DNA of 64,000 nucleotides from Panulirus ornatus (GCF_036320965.1 NC_092289.1:21796778-21860777); one strand, 5' to 3'. Shown: positions 46,260 to 60,115, numbered from the stretch's first letter. Translations and numbers: made by a program. The notes: generated by a model from the letters alone, not told the origin.

Positions 46260-47950
46260 TGGGAACACATGACATACAAGAGGGTTACGTACTCCTCTCA
46301 CCACCAGTGATGGAGACCTTCGGCATGACGCGCCACACCCCCACATTAAGCGCGTCTTGTGACCCGAACCCAAGCCCACCATACAAACTCCACAAAAGAG
46401 CTCCCCGGCCTTCATCTCCAGCCATCATTAAATCTGAGGCCATTTAATTACGACAGGCTGGAGACCGCAAGTCATCCACGGGGACGGAAGAGCCCCATCA
46501 GGTTGTGGCGGGTCATGCTGGAGCGTGGGGCTGGAAGACCTCAGTCTGTCGGCTCGAAGCAATGTTGTTGTGGGAGTAGCTAGTCCCCGAAGGCTTTAGT
46601 ACCACGAAGAATTTGCATACATCGGAATACATTCACTCGTAAGGACTTGAGAGACTGGATCAATGGATCTTTCCGCCACGTTTCCGTTGACCCCCCCAGA
46701 CGATCGAGCGTGAAGATGTACCATATTCAGAGGCGGTGAGAGAGGACCTCGTCTTAAGTAAATGGATTGGATGTATATCAGACCCAAGGGCACAGAAGAC
46801 GGTCACCAAAAGCATCGCGTGAACCACATCTCTCGTGTTACATGTAAATAGGATCTCCCTGGCTAGTGGGAGAGAAACACGTCATCCAGCTGGACTGTAA
46901 AAGGCCAGTGAGATTTGCATTTTCCCATTTGGACCGTTAGATATCGACAAATATAGCTCGTATGATTTTTGAGGAAGATAGTCACTTTAAAGGATTACTG
47001 TTCAATAAATATTCATCTATGGCACTTGTGGTGTTTATGCGATGATGTTTTTAAATTGAATTTGAAGATGCTGTATCTAAGCATTAAACGTATAACCCTT
47101 CGTTGTTGATGCTGTACTGGTGGCAGTGGATGATGCACCACAGTCGCTCTTCAACAAGACTTTTTTTCAGTTTCTCTAGATTCGAGACAATGACACCGGG
47201 ATCATGAAGCAAGACGCACGTATGCGAAACTAGAAACATCAATGAGAACCAGTGTGACACATCAGGTCCATCCCTGTGTCCCTCAGCGTCGTAACGTCCG
47301 GTCTGTCTCAGTTTCCTTTACATGCTTCGTGGCGTCATGATGTCTTTAGAGAAGCTCGGTAGTGTGACGTATTGAACTCTGAGACAAGTGTACCTCTGCA
47401 ACTAGACTCAATAGACAGATATCAGTCCTACTTTATTATAACATTCCGCCTGAGCTTCCCTCCTTCCACCAGGGCCTCCTTAACTTCCCTCCTTCTCCCT
47501 CTCCAACTCCTCCCTCTCTCTTCTTAAAAAACTCTCAAAATCCCTCAGTTGCTTCACTAATTTCCTTCTTAAATGAGGAACCACCTCACTCGCACAAGCC
47601 CTCGACACCTGTCGGATCTCCCTAGACTCGCTTCCTCTCATTACAGCGGCCGATTCTGCCAAGGCTTCAAACCCAGACGTCACCAGACCCCACCCAGGCC
47701 AGCCCAGCCAGACCCCACACCGAGCCAGGCCTCACAATCTCCCCTCAATAGCACGGGAGAGCTGACGGGGCGGCGGAGTCCGGGATGTCAATTGAGGATT
47801 ATGCAAAGAGGCAAAAGGTTTGGATTCCCTTCATTTAGCGGGCTCAATGGGACTGTAAGCTGGCTACCGCGGCCCATTGTTTGGCTGTAGATAGGGGAAG
47901 CACCGTGTGTGGTGAGCGGCGCGGGACCAGTGTTGCTGCTGTCGAGGAAG
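46260..47950. other. Non-coding stretch, no recognised gene
   Basis: No recognised feature. A minus-strand 67-codon ORF at 47683-47480 is rich in R, E and L but has no family resemblance and lies in a CT-rich stretch. Confidence 0.45.
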
Positions 47951-47957
47951 GTATCAT

Positions 47958-48017
47958 AGTGGCGTGTGGTAGAGTGGCGTGTGGTATAGTGGCGTGTGGT
48001 GTAGTGGCGTGTGGTGT
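47958..48017. repeat. 15-bp tandem repeat (AGTGGCGTGTGGTAT)n
   Basis: Four copies of a GTGGCGTGTGGT core. Confidence 0.88.
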
Positions 48018-48099
48018 TTGGTATGACGGTCTTACGTGGTATAACAGGGAAGAGGATGGGGGTCTGTGTGACATCATGGCAGTGTAGTACCCTGGTATC

Positions 48100-50250
48100 A
48101 AGAGCCATGAAGATATATGGTGTATGGCATGGTTCCACTTGTTACACAAAACACACAGAAATACGTATAAAGATCTTACATCTCTTCTTAATATGATAAG
48201 ACAAAAGTACGCATGCGTGTACGTATATGTCATCTACGGTGTGCATGTTTTTACGTGAGGTTCTGTGTACACTGTTCTTATGTGAGTAAGTCCGGCAATG
48301 AATGAGTATATAGCTACCATGACCCCTCCCTCTCCCACTCTCCCGACACTCACTCTACCTCCTCACCTCCCTTCTCACACTGAGCCACAGCCTGACCACC
48401 TTAACAAGGCAGGTTTTCCCCTGCATCCAAAACTCTTTCAACCTTTTCCTCTTGTCTCCTTACTTTTCTAACTCTTTAGTCCCGATTTCCAATGTTCCAT
48501 TTATGGCGATGATGATTAATTCTGTCCTTGAGTGGAACCTACGAGGTAGAAGAAGGCTATAAACAGCCTCTAACCACTTATCTTCTCCTCAAATTGGTAC
48601 ATGATGCCATCTCGCAGCTCCAACATTCCTACGACTGTCCTCCCCTCACACCACTGTGGAAATACCTTTGCAACATCAACCCCACTCACTACCTGTCGCA
48701 TGTGGCGCCACCTTGCAACACATCACCTCCACCTTACAACGCTGTCAATAACAACTCATCCGGGAACTTACCTGGAAAGGTTGGAATGGGGGGGAGGCAA
48801 CGATAGCCTATGCAAATTAGTTTTTTTTTCCCCTTCCTTTCTGATTCAGAATTAATGAATTTCTACGGCCATTGCCACGGAAGATAAAGTGAGTCTAAGC
48901 ATGATTTTAAACTGAGATTATATCTTTACGACGTGCTTCGGTACCGGGTTTAGTGCGATGTCTATTTTGGATCGTTTGTCATAGATTTCTCGCATTAGAA
49001 ACAGATCTGTAATAAATGTCAATATCACCCGACATAAAAAGCCTCATCCGGCACGTATTAGCGTATTCGGTTCTCTTATATTTCACTGAAAGGACGCATA
49101 ATTTACGAACAAATGGGTTTTAATACAAGCCTCACATACCAACATAAACAGCACTATAATTTAAGACCCCAAACACTTGAAAAATGTTCCCATTGAGTCC
49201 CCGTCTCCTTACTAAACCGGGTGAAAAAAAAATCACGACCTCCAACATTACGTCCTAACTAACTATTCATAGGCAATTACTGGACAAACTTCATGCTGGG
49301 TTCAGGTGGAAACAGCGACCGTGAGAGTTGCCAAGTTCTTCCCGGCGCAGACAGCTCCCTCCTCCCTGACGACACATGGATATCAAGTCATACAAGTATC
49401 TGTTCCTGTGGAGGTGTTTAAGCCCCTCCATCAGCTGGGTGGTTGTGGGAGTCTGGAGTGGCAGAGGCAGCGATGACGGGCTGGCTGTGAGTAGTGACTG
49501 GCGCGTCCGAGAGGCTGCAGCGCTAACACGTAAACTCTTTGTCCGCTTTATTCGTTAAGAAAAAGAAAAAAAGGCCACAATAAATAAGTATTTTTACCGA
49601 CTTTGCTTCACACTGAAATCATTTCCTTCGCATCAAATCTATATACAGAGCCTCTATGGTGACTTGGCTGTCTGTAGGGAATGTTTACAGTAAAGTTGGT
49701 GAAGAGGACGAAGACTTCTGAGAGAAATGTGTCTTTCAGCAGAGAAGCCTAGCTGCTGCCACCATCGCCGTGTTCAGCCTCCTGCTGGGATTGTGGAAGC
49801 CACCACAGTCTACTATCCTGCTGTACATCTACCATCAACTTCTCAAACGTTTTCTTTCATCATAAGTTTGGACCAAGTTCACGTCCCGTGAAATATATAT
49901 CTCTTTTTTTGTCCACCAAGTGATATTACTTGTAATATAAGTGTGGCACTTGAAGACAAGTGAGGCAAGAGAATCGGGTGGAGTGAGAGACTGGCAACTC
50001 ACACGCCAACGTTACCTGACTTTTTTTTTCTTCTTCTTTCTTCTCGGTTTGCACGTTTCCCAGAGCTCCTCCGAGTGATTAACTTTTTTATGACTAATTC
50101 TGATTAATGTTCACATGAAGGAAATTTCATTTTAAGAATTTATCGGCGTGCGAAGACATCCTAAAACTCCCAGCGGAGATTTTCTGTTGCTGGTTCAGTG
50201 CTTCCACTTATGAGAATTTAGATGACTAAATGTTCTTTTTAAGTTTCCAG
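48100..50250. other. Non-coding stretch, no recognised feature
   Basis: It contains T- and C-rich patches and an A-rich spot at 49557-49575. No gene, RNA or element is recognised. Confidence 0.45.
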
Positions 50251-50254
50251 ATGA

Positions 50255-50257
<3 letters not shown>

Positions 50258-50309
<52 letters not shown>
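50258..50309. repeat. (AT)n microsatellite
   Basis: About 26 TA units at the tail of a LINE family A 3' scrap. Confidence 0.96.
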
Positions 50310-50311
<2 letters not shown>

Positions 50312-50400
50312 CCTTCTCCAGCGTTAGAGAGGTGGCTGACATGTGTAATGCACCGAAGCCACAGCCTCCTGTCCACAGCCAAACAGACTCACGGCCGGAG
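50310..50400 (-). mobile_element. LINE family A 3' UTR scrap
   Basis: In reverse sense a tail-like CGCCTTCTCCAGCGTTAGAG is followed by GACATGTGTAATGCACCGAA and GCCACAGCCTCCTGTCCACA, matching the 3' UTR blocks at 3325-3350. Confidence 0.55.
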
Positions 50401-50883
50401 AGTATTATCGACCTAGTGTGATAAATGATTTATGCTTTAACGTCTTCACTACTGGTGTGCTGATGAAGGCGCACGTGACATCCTCAAGGTAATACGTCCA
50501 GGTATGGCGACTCTGGGTCGGAGGGGGCCCTCTTCCCCTATCGCTCTTTCACTTCCTGCGTGAACCGGAGAACTTCCATGGACTTCAAGAACCGAGGTTT
50601 GAAGAAGATCGGCGAAAAAGGTTTCGTCATTTTCTATTCCAACACTTGGGATAGAGAACCATGTTGTCTCGCGAGGCGAGGCACCATCAGGTGCCACACA
50701 ACACGAGGTCTACTGGTTCCCGAGACTCCGTACCTCAACAATATGGTTCTTAGCGACCTGCAGGTTGTGATCTTCCTCTCTCCTTTATCTTACATAATGT
50801 AGGAACCCAAGCTGCGCGGAGCTGGGCATGTCCCCACCACCACCAGCCGGGCCACTGCGCCGCCACACATCCTGGCTCTGGGG

Positions 50884-50885
<2 letters not shown>

Positions 50886-50972
<87 letters not shown>
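50886..50972. repeat. (AG)n microsatellite
   Basis: About 43 AG units next to a short G run. Confidence 0.97.
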
Positions 50973-50974
<2 letters not shown>

Positions 50975-51176
50975 CTTCGTTGATAACATCTGAGGCGAGA
51001 CATTATAAAGACGCCTCACACGCCGACACGGGCCGGCTGGCTGCTTGACCTGACCCAACCTGACCTCCGCCACCACTCTCTCTCCCTCCCTCCCTCCATC
51101 ATTTCACCTGCTGGTGCCGCTCGAGAAGGCGGCCAAGCGCTCCTCCTCTCACGCGTCGCTTACTGGTGATTAAACC

Positions 51177-51240
51177 CTTGAGTACGACGGTACGATCCTT
51201 GAGTACGACGGTACGACCCATGAGCACGACGGTGCGGCCT
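51177..51240. repeat. 21-bp tandem repeat, three copies
   Basis: CTTGAGTACGACGGTACGAT-type units; the third is diverged. Confidence 0.88.
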
Positions 51241-51483
51241 CTGAATATGATATGTGCCTGTGACCTTTGACCTGACCATTAATGAAGTCGTGCTCGAAGG
51301 GTGGAACAACTGTTCAAGTCGCACAAGAGTGTTGGAGTCTTACCTCAACTTCCAGTTGTTTACGAAGTCAACTGGACTAATTAGCATCTCAGTCCATTGA
51401 ACGAACGACACTGTAACATTGCAGCAGGCACAGGCTGGGAGTGGTACGCCAATATAACATGTCGCAAATTCATTTATCTTTTC

Positions 51484-51594
51484 CTGAGTTCACTTTCTAC
51501 GATCATTAACCATAATATGATGAAGCATGATGAAGTCTCTGAGTTCACTTTCTACGATCATTAACCATGATATGATGAACCATGATGCAGTCTG
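51484..51594. repeat. 55-bp direct repeat, two copies
   Basis: GAGTTCACTTTCTACGATCA starts at 51486 and again at 51541. Confidence 0.9.
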
Positions 51595-51722
51595 TCTTGC
51601 GGATAATACATGACTGATATCCGTATGTCAGGAAATTCTGTAACGTCTATTCCACAAACTGAGCTACGAAGTCAGATTCTTGAGTTCATTTTCTTCTTAT
51701 TGCCCAAAGGCAACATACAGCT

Positions 51723-51975
51723 TAGTAAGCATACAATCCACGTCTATCAAGAGGCCACTCGGTAAGCACACAATCCCAGGTCTGTCAACAGGCCACTCAA
51801 TAAGCACACAATCCCAGGTCCATCGATAAACCACTCAGTAAGCACACCATCCATGGTCCATTAACAAACCACTCAATAAGCACAGCATCCCAGGTCCATC
51901 AACAAACCACTCAATAAGCACAGCATCCCAGGTCCATCAACAAACCACTCAGTAAGCACACATCTTGAATCCATC
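51723..51975. repeat. 38-bp minisatellite, about 6.5 copies
   Basis: The units contain CACTCAATAAGCACAGCATC and CCAGGTCCATCAACAAAC. The copies at the right are nearly identical and diverge towards the left. Confidence 0.93.
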
Positions 51976-52609
51976 AACGCTCTGCTATTTTTTCTTCTTA
52001 GGTTCAATTTATATTAACCTCATTTCCCCACGTGTGGATGTGGGAGTGAGGTCCGCCCACTGCCTTCTCCCACATAGCCATGTCTGCCGGAGGGTATACG
52101 AAAGAAAAACGAGGAACAGAAATTAGCCTTTTATGTAGCACACCCAGAGCGAGCAGTCATGCGTATGTGAGAGGGGGAATATTCCAATAATATACCTGCT
52201 AACCATATGTCTGTCTCGCAGAGGTTATACACTGGCGTATTACAACTCAAGGCAAGAAATACGTGAATATCACTCTAATGAAATACGGACATACAAAATG
52301 GTAGATGTTTTCAAGGTATGTACGTATTCCTACATGGCGGTATATGTTAAGTGTGCTCCTAGTGAAAGCGTGAAAGAAATTTCAAGCGATTACAATAAAC
52401 AGGATTACTCGGCACGTTCCTTCGCTCATTTTTTATTCCACCTACTTGTTCGCTTCACCGTGACGGAACAGCTGATGTGGCTGTGCCGCGGAACATCGAC
52501 TGCACCAAAAGCAGCAGCAATACTAATAACATCTTCAGTTGTAAAAGCAGCGAAAGCTGTAACATAGCACTGGACATCATCGTCAGCAACACTAAACAGC
52601 TGTTAAGAA

Positions 52610-52675
52610 CATGACAACCAGCATCAGCATCACCATCAGCATCAGCAGCAAACAGCAGCAGCAGCAGGAACCATC
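52610..52675. repeat. Imperfect (CAG/CAT)n trinucleotide tract
   Basis: Mixed CAGCAT and CAGCAG units with a CACCAT interruption. There is no coding context. Confidence 0.8.
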
Positions 52676-53477
52676 TACAATAACAGCTGCAACCGCAGGT
52701 TAACCTCTTACCATTGCGGTTCCATCACGGCCATCAACCATGCCTCTCCACGTAACACCTGTGCGTATGGTTACGGTGAGGCGGCAGATCACCGTTACAA
52801 ACACAGGTTAGCGAAGCCGTAACGGCCGTCCGCCCGTCCGTCACCTAGCGGGGGATGGCAGTACTGACTGACAGTGTACGCATACGTATCCATCACCCAA
52901 GAAACTGGTGAAGGAGGAGCCTTCACAGGAGACAATGGATAAGCTTTAGGGTTGATTTGGAGTTTGTTGTCGTAAGAAGATATTGACGAATAAGAGGCAC
53001 AAAGACTAAGTGTTTACAACGTTTGGTGTAAGCCATGTGACGTAACCAGTCTGTGTCAGCGAAGAGCAGCGTTACTAATCAAGTCAAAGACGCGGGAAAT
53101 GACAAAGAGGCCGCCACCTGACTCGGGAACTGAGGCGACCCAGCTCAGCTGCCAAGATGGGTCGACGTAAACTCGACCAGGGAGTGGAATCAGGATCGCC
53201 AAATCCATGACAAGTACAGGACAAGTGATGAGGGAGGACAGTCATATTACACGACAGAAGACGATCAAAATCCATAACGTGGGTACGGAAGAGGGACGAT
53301 CACCAGCCATGACATGACAGCCATGAGTTGCAGTAGAGTCTGGACGATCAGAACCCCGTGTTGAGTAAGAGGGAGCTTCAAAGCACTGCGACTTGATGGA
53401 ACGCGTCGCAGGCAAGATGCAATCAGACTTCCTTGCAGGATACAGATGGACGTCAGAGAACCCGCTTGAGAGTAAGA

Positions 53478-53570
53478 TAAAGAGGAGGGGACGGACGCCT
53501 GGCGAGGGAGGAGGGGACGGACGCCTGGCGAGGGAGGAGGGGACGGACGCCTGGCGAGGGAGGAAGGGGC
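53478..53570. repeat. 26-bp minisatellite, about 3.5 copies
   Basis: GAGGAGGGGACGGACGCCTG plus GCGAGG is repeated, purine-rich. The plus ORF at 53393-53731 is probably only the repeat read through. Confidence 0.9.
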
Positions 53571-53735
53571 GGGCGATCAGAGAGGCCGTGTCTGAGTGGC
53601 GACGTTGTCGGTGGTGGTGGCGGCGGGACCGGCCATTACCGATGTTTCACACTTGCCGCGCCAGACACCAGAACACTAGGCCTCCAGGGCCGGGCTCACG
53701 TGTCCAGGGCCCGGACCCTCGCGTCATGTAGGTCT

Positions 53736-53739
<4 letters not shown>

Positions 53740-53815
<76 letters not shown>
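53740..53815. repeat. (AG)n microsatellite
   Basis: About 38 AG units. Confidence 0.97.
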
Positions 53816-53817
<2 letters not shown>

Positions 53818-53999
53818 TACGACTCACCCACCGCAGGGTGACAAGGAGAGCGTGGTGGAGTGGCAGGAACATGCTGGACCTCCCGCCCACCTCAAGACGT
53901 CATGTCGCCCTCCTCACTTCCATCTCCCTCAAGGAAGAGCAGCAATGTTGGTCGCCGCGCGCCAGGCTGCTAGACCACCTACTCCTGCTGCGGTAATGT

Positions 54000-56900
54000 G
54001 AACCCTCCCTGCTGCTGCATCTATTCCTCCAGCAGCAGTCGGTCTTTTCTGCAGCAACTTCTACATCATCTACATCACTTTATGCGGCAGTACATCCTGA
54101 TTAAGAGTCATCTAAGTCTTCTGCAGCAGCCACACCTCTTCATCTAACCCTTCTGCAGTGGTTGGATCTCAGTTATAACTCTAGTCATTCCGTAGCCAAC
54201 ACACAACGCCTGTGTTTCAACACTAGAGAGTATTCTTCACTGATTCTTCTCGCCTGACCTCCATCCTTATGGGTTAATTCATTCCCGCAGTGGGATCGGT
54301 TCCTTTTACGAGGCTCATCACAGTTACGACGTCATATGTGACACACTAATATGCTTGAAGAAGCGAGATCCAACTCTCCACGAAGACTACAGACTCCATC
54401 GACGCTCACATCTATAAATAAGAACTGATTGACTACGATATCGACTTGCTATTTTCCTTTCCCCCAAAGGCTCTACGCGACTCAGAAGATCCCAAGCCCT
54501 GTATTTCCTACTTTCACAGTGGAGGCTCTCCTGACAGGAGTAAACCCAACAACCAGGATCCCTCTAGATACGTGCTGTCCTCCACCAGTGGTGTACCACC
54601 TTCAGGAGCTGGCCAGCGCCCCGCCCACCTCTTCTGACGTTATCTGGCCCTACCCACTTCCCGTCTGAGCCGACGGTTCTCCCTTTCCTCAACACTCGTG
54701 CTCCTCACTCCTTCCTCTGCCTTCCGTCTACCGTCCTTTGCTCTTTCATCCAATAAACGAAAAATTTACGCATCCCTATTTCGACTCTTTTTTTTTTTTT
54801 TTACTGCATTTCAGATCATCTAAAACAGAGCAATTAAAGTCTAAAGAGAAATACTGCTGGTCGTAAAACGTATTTCACGTCCCTCGTTCACCCGTGATAC
54901 ACAAGAGCCCGCGAAGCCGTTGCGAGTAAGAACCTCCACCGTCTCTCCTTCAGCATCTTAAACACCTGCAGGCCGCGAGTCACTCCACGAAAGACGTAGA
55001 AGAAGAGCCAGCCTTTCTCGGGTGAAATAACAAATTCAACGCGAGAGGAAGCGTTCACCTGGCTGGTTCCCCGCCTGGCTGATAAATGACGCCTCCTGAG
55101 CACGTGTCCTGATAGCCAAGTCGCCTCCTCAGCGGGTGATGGTACCCTTGTTTTCTGACACTTCACTGCCGTACTCCTCTCCCCTCCCCAGTGCAACGAC
55201 ACCGTCCTGGCTACACTCATCCCCACATACACCACCGATTTTCATGGATTCCAGAGCCTGAGGTGAGGAAGTCATCAAGCTTCACACCCACAGTCCTTCC
55301 TTGGTGTATCATTCTTGGTTTTGGTGAATCTGTTTCGTAAATCCACCCCCTCCCCACACACACACACGGACCGTGGCTAGAAAGTGTTTCCCACGTACCC
55401 TAAGGCGCCCCTTCCTCCCCTGCAGTGCTTACTGGCGAACCCTGATTTTATTTTCTACCCAACCATTGTCTGCAGATTCCTGGGTCCTTTAGCAAACTGA
55501 TACTACTCACATGTACTTACTTCTTGATAATAAATAACTGGATATCCTGGCTAGACAAAGTCTACCATTAACTACCCAGTATCCTAACTAAATTACAGAA
55601 TTGTATGAAGCACATAAAACTACATAAATAACGTCCAATTCATGACTAACGTATATCAGTGGTTGTCACCTAGCATGTGTAAACAAACATGGCGGATAAT
55701 GAAGCGGCACGCGTGACGTCACTTCCCTTTTAGGAAATATTCAATTAAAAATCAACGACGCTTCCAATTACGTTTTCATTTCAGGTATAGGCTTATTTTA
55801 TCATATTAATTGCAAAAGCACTTCGTATAAACTTTTCTTTCCCTTTAACGCGTGGATGGATAGCAAGTCTACCAGCCCGTGACCAGAAATGTATCGGCAG
55901 ATTTTTATGTCAGCATTTTCTCTGAGATTACCATTAACTCGGGGCTCAAGCCCGGCTCTGTCTCTGGGAGACACGCGTCGCCCATTATTCTTAATGTGTT
56001 CAAACTCTTAGCCACACGTCACTGATAATATTAGCCTCTTCGGTCTTACAGGTTCTTGTGGAGTGAGTCTACCACCACCTCACCGGTCGTTTGAGGAAGA
56101 CTGAAACAGAATATTTAATTTGAATTCAGCCTCGCAGGTCACTCACACCCAGGGCTCTGGAGAATACACACACACGGGCTCTCGGGTGAACGATTTCAAA
56201 TGGTTTGTTAATACGTTAAGGTTGCTTTCCCTTGGTCGCTCTCACTGGTGACCATCCTGTCCTTCTATCTACATTTCCTATCCTTCAGCTTACCCTTCTG
56301 CTCACTTCATCCTTCTATCCTATCCCATCTCCCTCTCTCCTCCTAAATTTTTTTGATCCTTAATCTATTCTTCTTCGTTTTCCTCCATCCTTCCATCTGA
56401 CTTCCTCTTCTTTCTCCATCTACCTTACTCAAGCCATCGTTCGTTCTCCCTCCCACCAGTCCTCTGCCTTCACCCGCTCATTTCCTTCTGGTAATTTGAG
56501 CCTCGATCACTCTCGCCTTATGACCGAGCGTCCCTGTATCTCTCCTCCTCCGCCCTTGAATCCCGCCGGCGTCCGTCAGCACCACGGCTCCTGAATCCCT
56601 CTCATCGTCTCTAGCCTACGTCTCACCTGAGAGGAGTGTGTCTAAGTTAACCAGTTTCTCCAGCTTGTATTTCTTGTCGTCGCTGCGCCCCCCACACACT
56701 TCGTGTCATGAACTACCAGAAGCGGGAAGAGTGAGAGAAAAAAACCGCAACCTCAACCAGTCTCGTCATTCGTCTCAGCTTTCTCCATCTCACATCTTCT
56801 CTCAGGAGACCACTGGCTTGTCTGAGCATGAGCTGCATCGCCTTTGCAATGAACGTCTACACATTTACCTCTCTTCCACATACCTCCAGCAGCTAAACAC

Positions 56901-57880
56901 CGCCTCACATTACGTATTTCTCAACCATTGCGTTTAATCATTTGGAAATGATACCATGAAAGTTCTACATGCTTCACGGAATACAGCTTTTTTAAACAGC
57001 TGTTGCTATCTAGACCTTAACACCAGGATTGTGACAGCATTATGAAAGCATTTACTTCTCCTGTAACCAACGTACTGCTTAATATTGCTGACCATACGGT
57101 TAGGTGGAAATGACACACAGATACGAGGTTTAAAGGGAAAACTAAGTGACAGAAGAGTTGATGGTCTATAACGAGGTTGTCTATTGAAAGACAGAAAGAT
57201 AATTCTAAATATCTAGTATATAACAGACGGAGACAGGAGAGTAAAGCAAAAGAGCTTAAAAGGAAGTGGTAAGATGAAGAATGATGATAAGAACGTGGGG
57301 GAGAAGGAGGTAGGGAAATAGAGGAGAGGAATGAGAACATGACCTGAGGAAGGTGAGAAAGAAGAGGATAATCCAGATAGTGTGAGGGATCACAAGACAC
57401 GTAGGAGGAAAAGAACAGACACATGAGCAGGGGTGCCACCACAGGTCAGGAGAGAGAGAAGGTAAGAGTCTGGTCGACCTATCGCCTCTCCCGCACACTT
57501 CCCACAACCCAAGCATCCTATGCTCCATGACAGAGACTTTCTACTGAATGCATCAACCTGCCTCTCCCTCCCTTCACATGCAAGAAGCAAATACCCCTAT
57601 TTCATCTGCGTGTTGTCCCTGTGTTGTCTCTGTATTCCCTTACCGGTAGACCAACAAGGTGTGTTGGTATTGGCGAAAATACAATCCACAATCCACAAGA
57701 CTTTTGTCCAACAACCATCATCCCATCAGAAGGACGGACGCTCCATACATACACAGATCCTACAAGATTCCATCCAACTTCCTGGTTATGATGATGGAAC
57801 TCTCTGTGTCTGGTCCTCCTGAAGTGTCTCCATCACGGCCTCTCTCACATCATCCCCAACACCAGTCTCCATCAAGGCCT
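54000..57880. other. Non-coding stretch, no recognised gene
   Basis: C- and T-rich on the plus strand, especially 56220-56660. It holds the candidate promoter at 55689-55727. No protein family is recognised in any of the short ORFs. Confidence 0.45.
55685..55727 (+). promoter_or_regulatory. Candidate promoter cluster: YY1-like, CRE and ETS-like motifs
   Basis: AAACATGGCGGATAA (YY1-like ATGGCGG at 55689-55695) is followed by a perfect CRE palindrome, TGACGTCA, at 55714-55721 and CACTTCC (ETS-like) directly after. The ATG opens only a 14-codon frame. No downstream gene is recognised. Confidence 0.3.
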
Positions 57881-57882
57881 CC

Positions 57883-57885
<3 letters not shown>

Positions 57886-57962
<77 letters not shown>
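57886..57962. repeat. (CT)n microsatellite
   Basis: About 38 CT units. Confidence 0.97.
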
Positions 57963-57966
<4 letters not shown>

Positions 57967-58099
57967 CACCTTCTTCCCCCTCCCTCAACCCCCTGCCTCC
58001 AAACACCATCCCTACCGACCCCACCATTCCTACAATTCCTTTCATTTCCCCCAGTCATTTCCCGATCATTGTCAGGTGGCGCCGTAACCACCACCACCT

Positions 58100-59500
58100 C
58101 CTCCTCCCTCTACTCTCATTTCCCTCTCATCACCACGGGAATGGGATTGGTCATGGGAGTGGTCATCGTGGGATCTGCTCCGCCCAGGGATTAAGAACTT
58201 TCCACCATCAAGCAGAGACGGTAGAATTGCCATTAACATTTTTTTCCGGGAGGTAGTTAAGCAATGCTCTTCTCTGGTTGCTCAGTCGAGCATATCCAGC
58301 CCCGTGCGGGGGTGCAAACTTTGGGGCAGGGGAGAGGAGCGATGGGGAGCAGGGATAGTGATGGGGAGAAGATAAAGACACGAAGAAGGGGGAGAGACCA
58401 CGAACTTCTTAAAATGGGGTTGGAAAAGGATAGAGATGAGATCACAGCAACAAGAAACAGAAAGAACCAATGGTGAATTCCATTCCTCGTCTTCTTTAAT
58501 GCGACATTTACACACGAAACGATCACATGACAACTCCGGCCAGTTTACGAAACACGTAAACTCGAAAACGGACAAACCAAACACGAACGCAAAATGCGGA
58601 TTCTCAACACTGGCCTGAAAGACGGATTTACAAAGTAGTAGACAGAGAAATACTCGATAAATAACACAGAATGAAAACAAAGGAGGCTTGGAGAAAGGCA
58701 GGGGTGAATGTAAAGCCAAACTTTTGCACGAGCGAATGAACTCACCAGCGAATAAATGGCCAACGAGCAGCTACACAGCGAACAGGCACGAAAGCTCACA
58801 TGGTGTATAAACACAGACTTATTCAATTACAAACAAACTTAAAGGATTTTTGTTTGCCTTTCTGTTATACGTACAATTATCCTTGATGCTGACGGGGGAC
58901 ACTGCAGTCCCGGATGTTGGTACTAACTACTGGCCTTAAACGGTGAAGGTCTTTGGATAAGAGAGATTTATCGTTAATATAATAATAAACGAGTTATCTA
59001 TTGATCTGCAGGGTTCTATGAGTTGCCCATAATATCAAACGTGACTGAGGAGTTAGAACAAACATATAAATAAGTTACTACATAAACTGATAAAGAATAT
59101 ATTAGGAAAATACATAGAATATAGATATACTAACAGAACGCAAGTCCCTGAAAAATACAAATGATTAAAGAAATACAAATAATAAGGAAGATATTCACGA
59201 AGGTCCCCACCAACCCTGCACACCTCCCCCTTCCCCCGTAGTGATGTAAAGTGGAGGGGGGAGGGGACTAACTTGACCCTGCAACCATGACCTTAATTCT
59301 AAGGTCGTGAGGTCAAAACACAATAGCTTTCCGGGGATTTCGGGTACGAATATGTACCCCGAGACCTCTGGAAAAGATGCCTATGGCAACGTGTCCATGA
59401 GATGACGAACACTTCAACCCCCCAAAAACTGACAGCCAAATGTCCTTCACGTCAGGTGTCCACCTGTCATGTGAGTTCCTACATACGCACATACGCACGT
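58100..59500. other. Non-coding stretch, no recognised feature
   Basis: Mixed sequence with A-rich segments (58600-58720, 59080-59200). No family is recognised. Confidence 0.45.
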
Positions 59501-59509
59501 ACGTACGAC

Positions 59510-60115
59510 TCATTACTTCTGGTCATCCCTGGATACAATAGGTTATCCTGAGTTAACCATGGGCCAAACCAGGTCACCTATCGTTATCCAAACATAGGTC
59601 GAAGTTGCTTGTATACTTATCCCTAATTACCTCTAGCCACCCTGACCTTAGGTGGTCATTTATTCCCGGTTATGTTAAGTCATGCAGTGTTAGGTCATGT
59701 TAATTGTAATACTCTGAGCGCAGCTGAGGTGATTCTAGGTTACTCATGGCTGTCCCAGGTCACGCGAGGCCATCTTGGTTTCCCATGATCACTCCAGATC
59801 ATCCAGGTCACCATCAGCGACAACCACATGCCATCCTTGTTAACCTTCCCAGATCACACTGGGATGTCAGTAACCACCTAAAGGTCGTCCTTCACTATCG
59901 TAGGTCATCCTCGACCACTCTTCACCACTCAAGGTCACCCTCGAAGAGTCAGATCACCCTTATTTACCCATGAGGCATCCTGGGTCACCCTTGGTGGTTT
60001 CAAGTCACCCTTAGAGATTAAAAGTCACTTCTTGGTCGACCTAAAGTCACTGCTGACCCTCTCAATAATGACCTCACGTCACCTGAGGTCGTACTCCCAA
60101 CCAATGACCTTCCTC
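59510..60115. repeat. Degenerate AGGTCA-type array, left part
   Basis: AGGTCA and one-base variants (AGATCA, AGGCCA, AGTCA) recur, mostly followed by CC or TCC, e.g. at 59757, 59805 and 59901. The array is diverged and irregularly spaced. Confidence 0.55.

Noticed and set aside
47480..47683. Minus-strand 67-codon ORF rich in E and R, coiled-coil-like
   Set aside because: The charged tail comes from a CT-rich stretch. No homologue comes to mind and no splice context supports it.
52298..52567. Plus-strand 89-codon ORF MVDVFKVCTYSYMAVYVKCA
   Set aside because: Not recognised as any family, and it ends in an alanine/lysine tail from the imperfect trinucleotide tract.
53393..53731. Plus-strand ORF of 112 codons
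   Set aside because: Half of it is the 26-bp minisatellite. No family is recognised.
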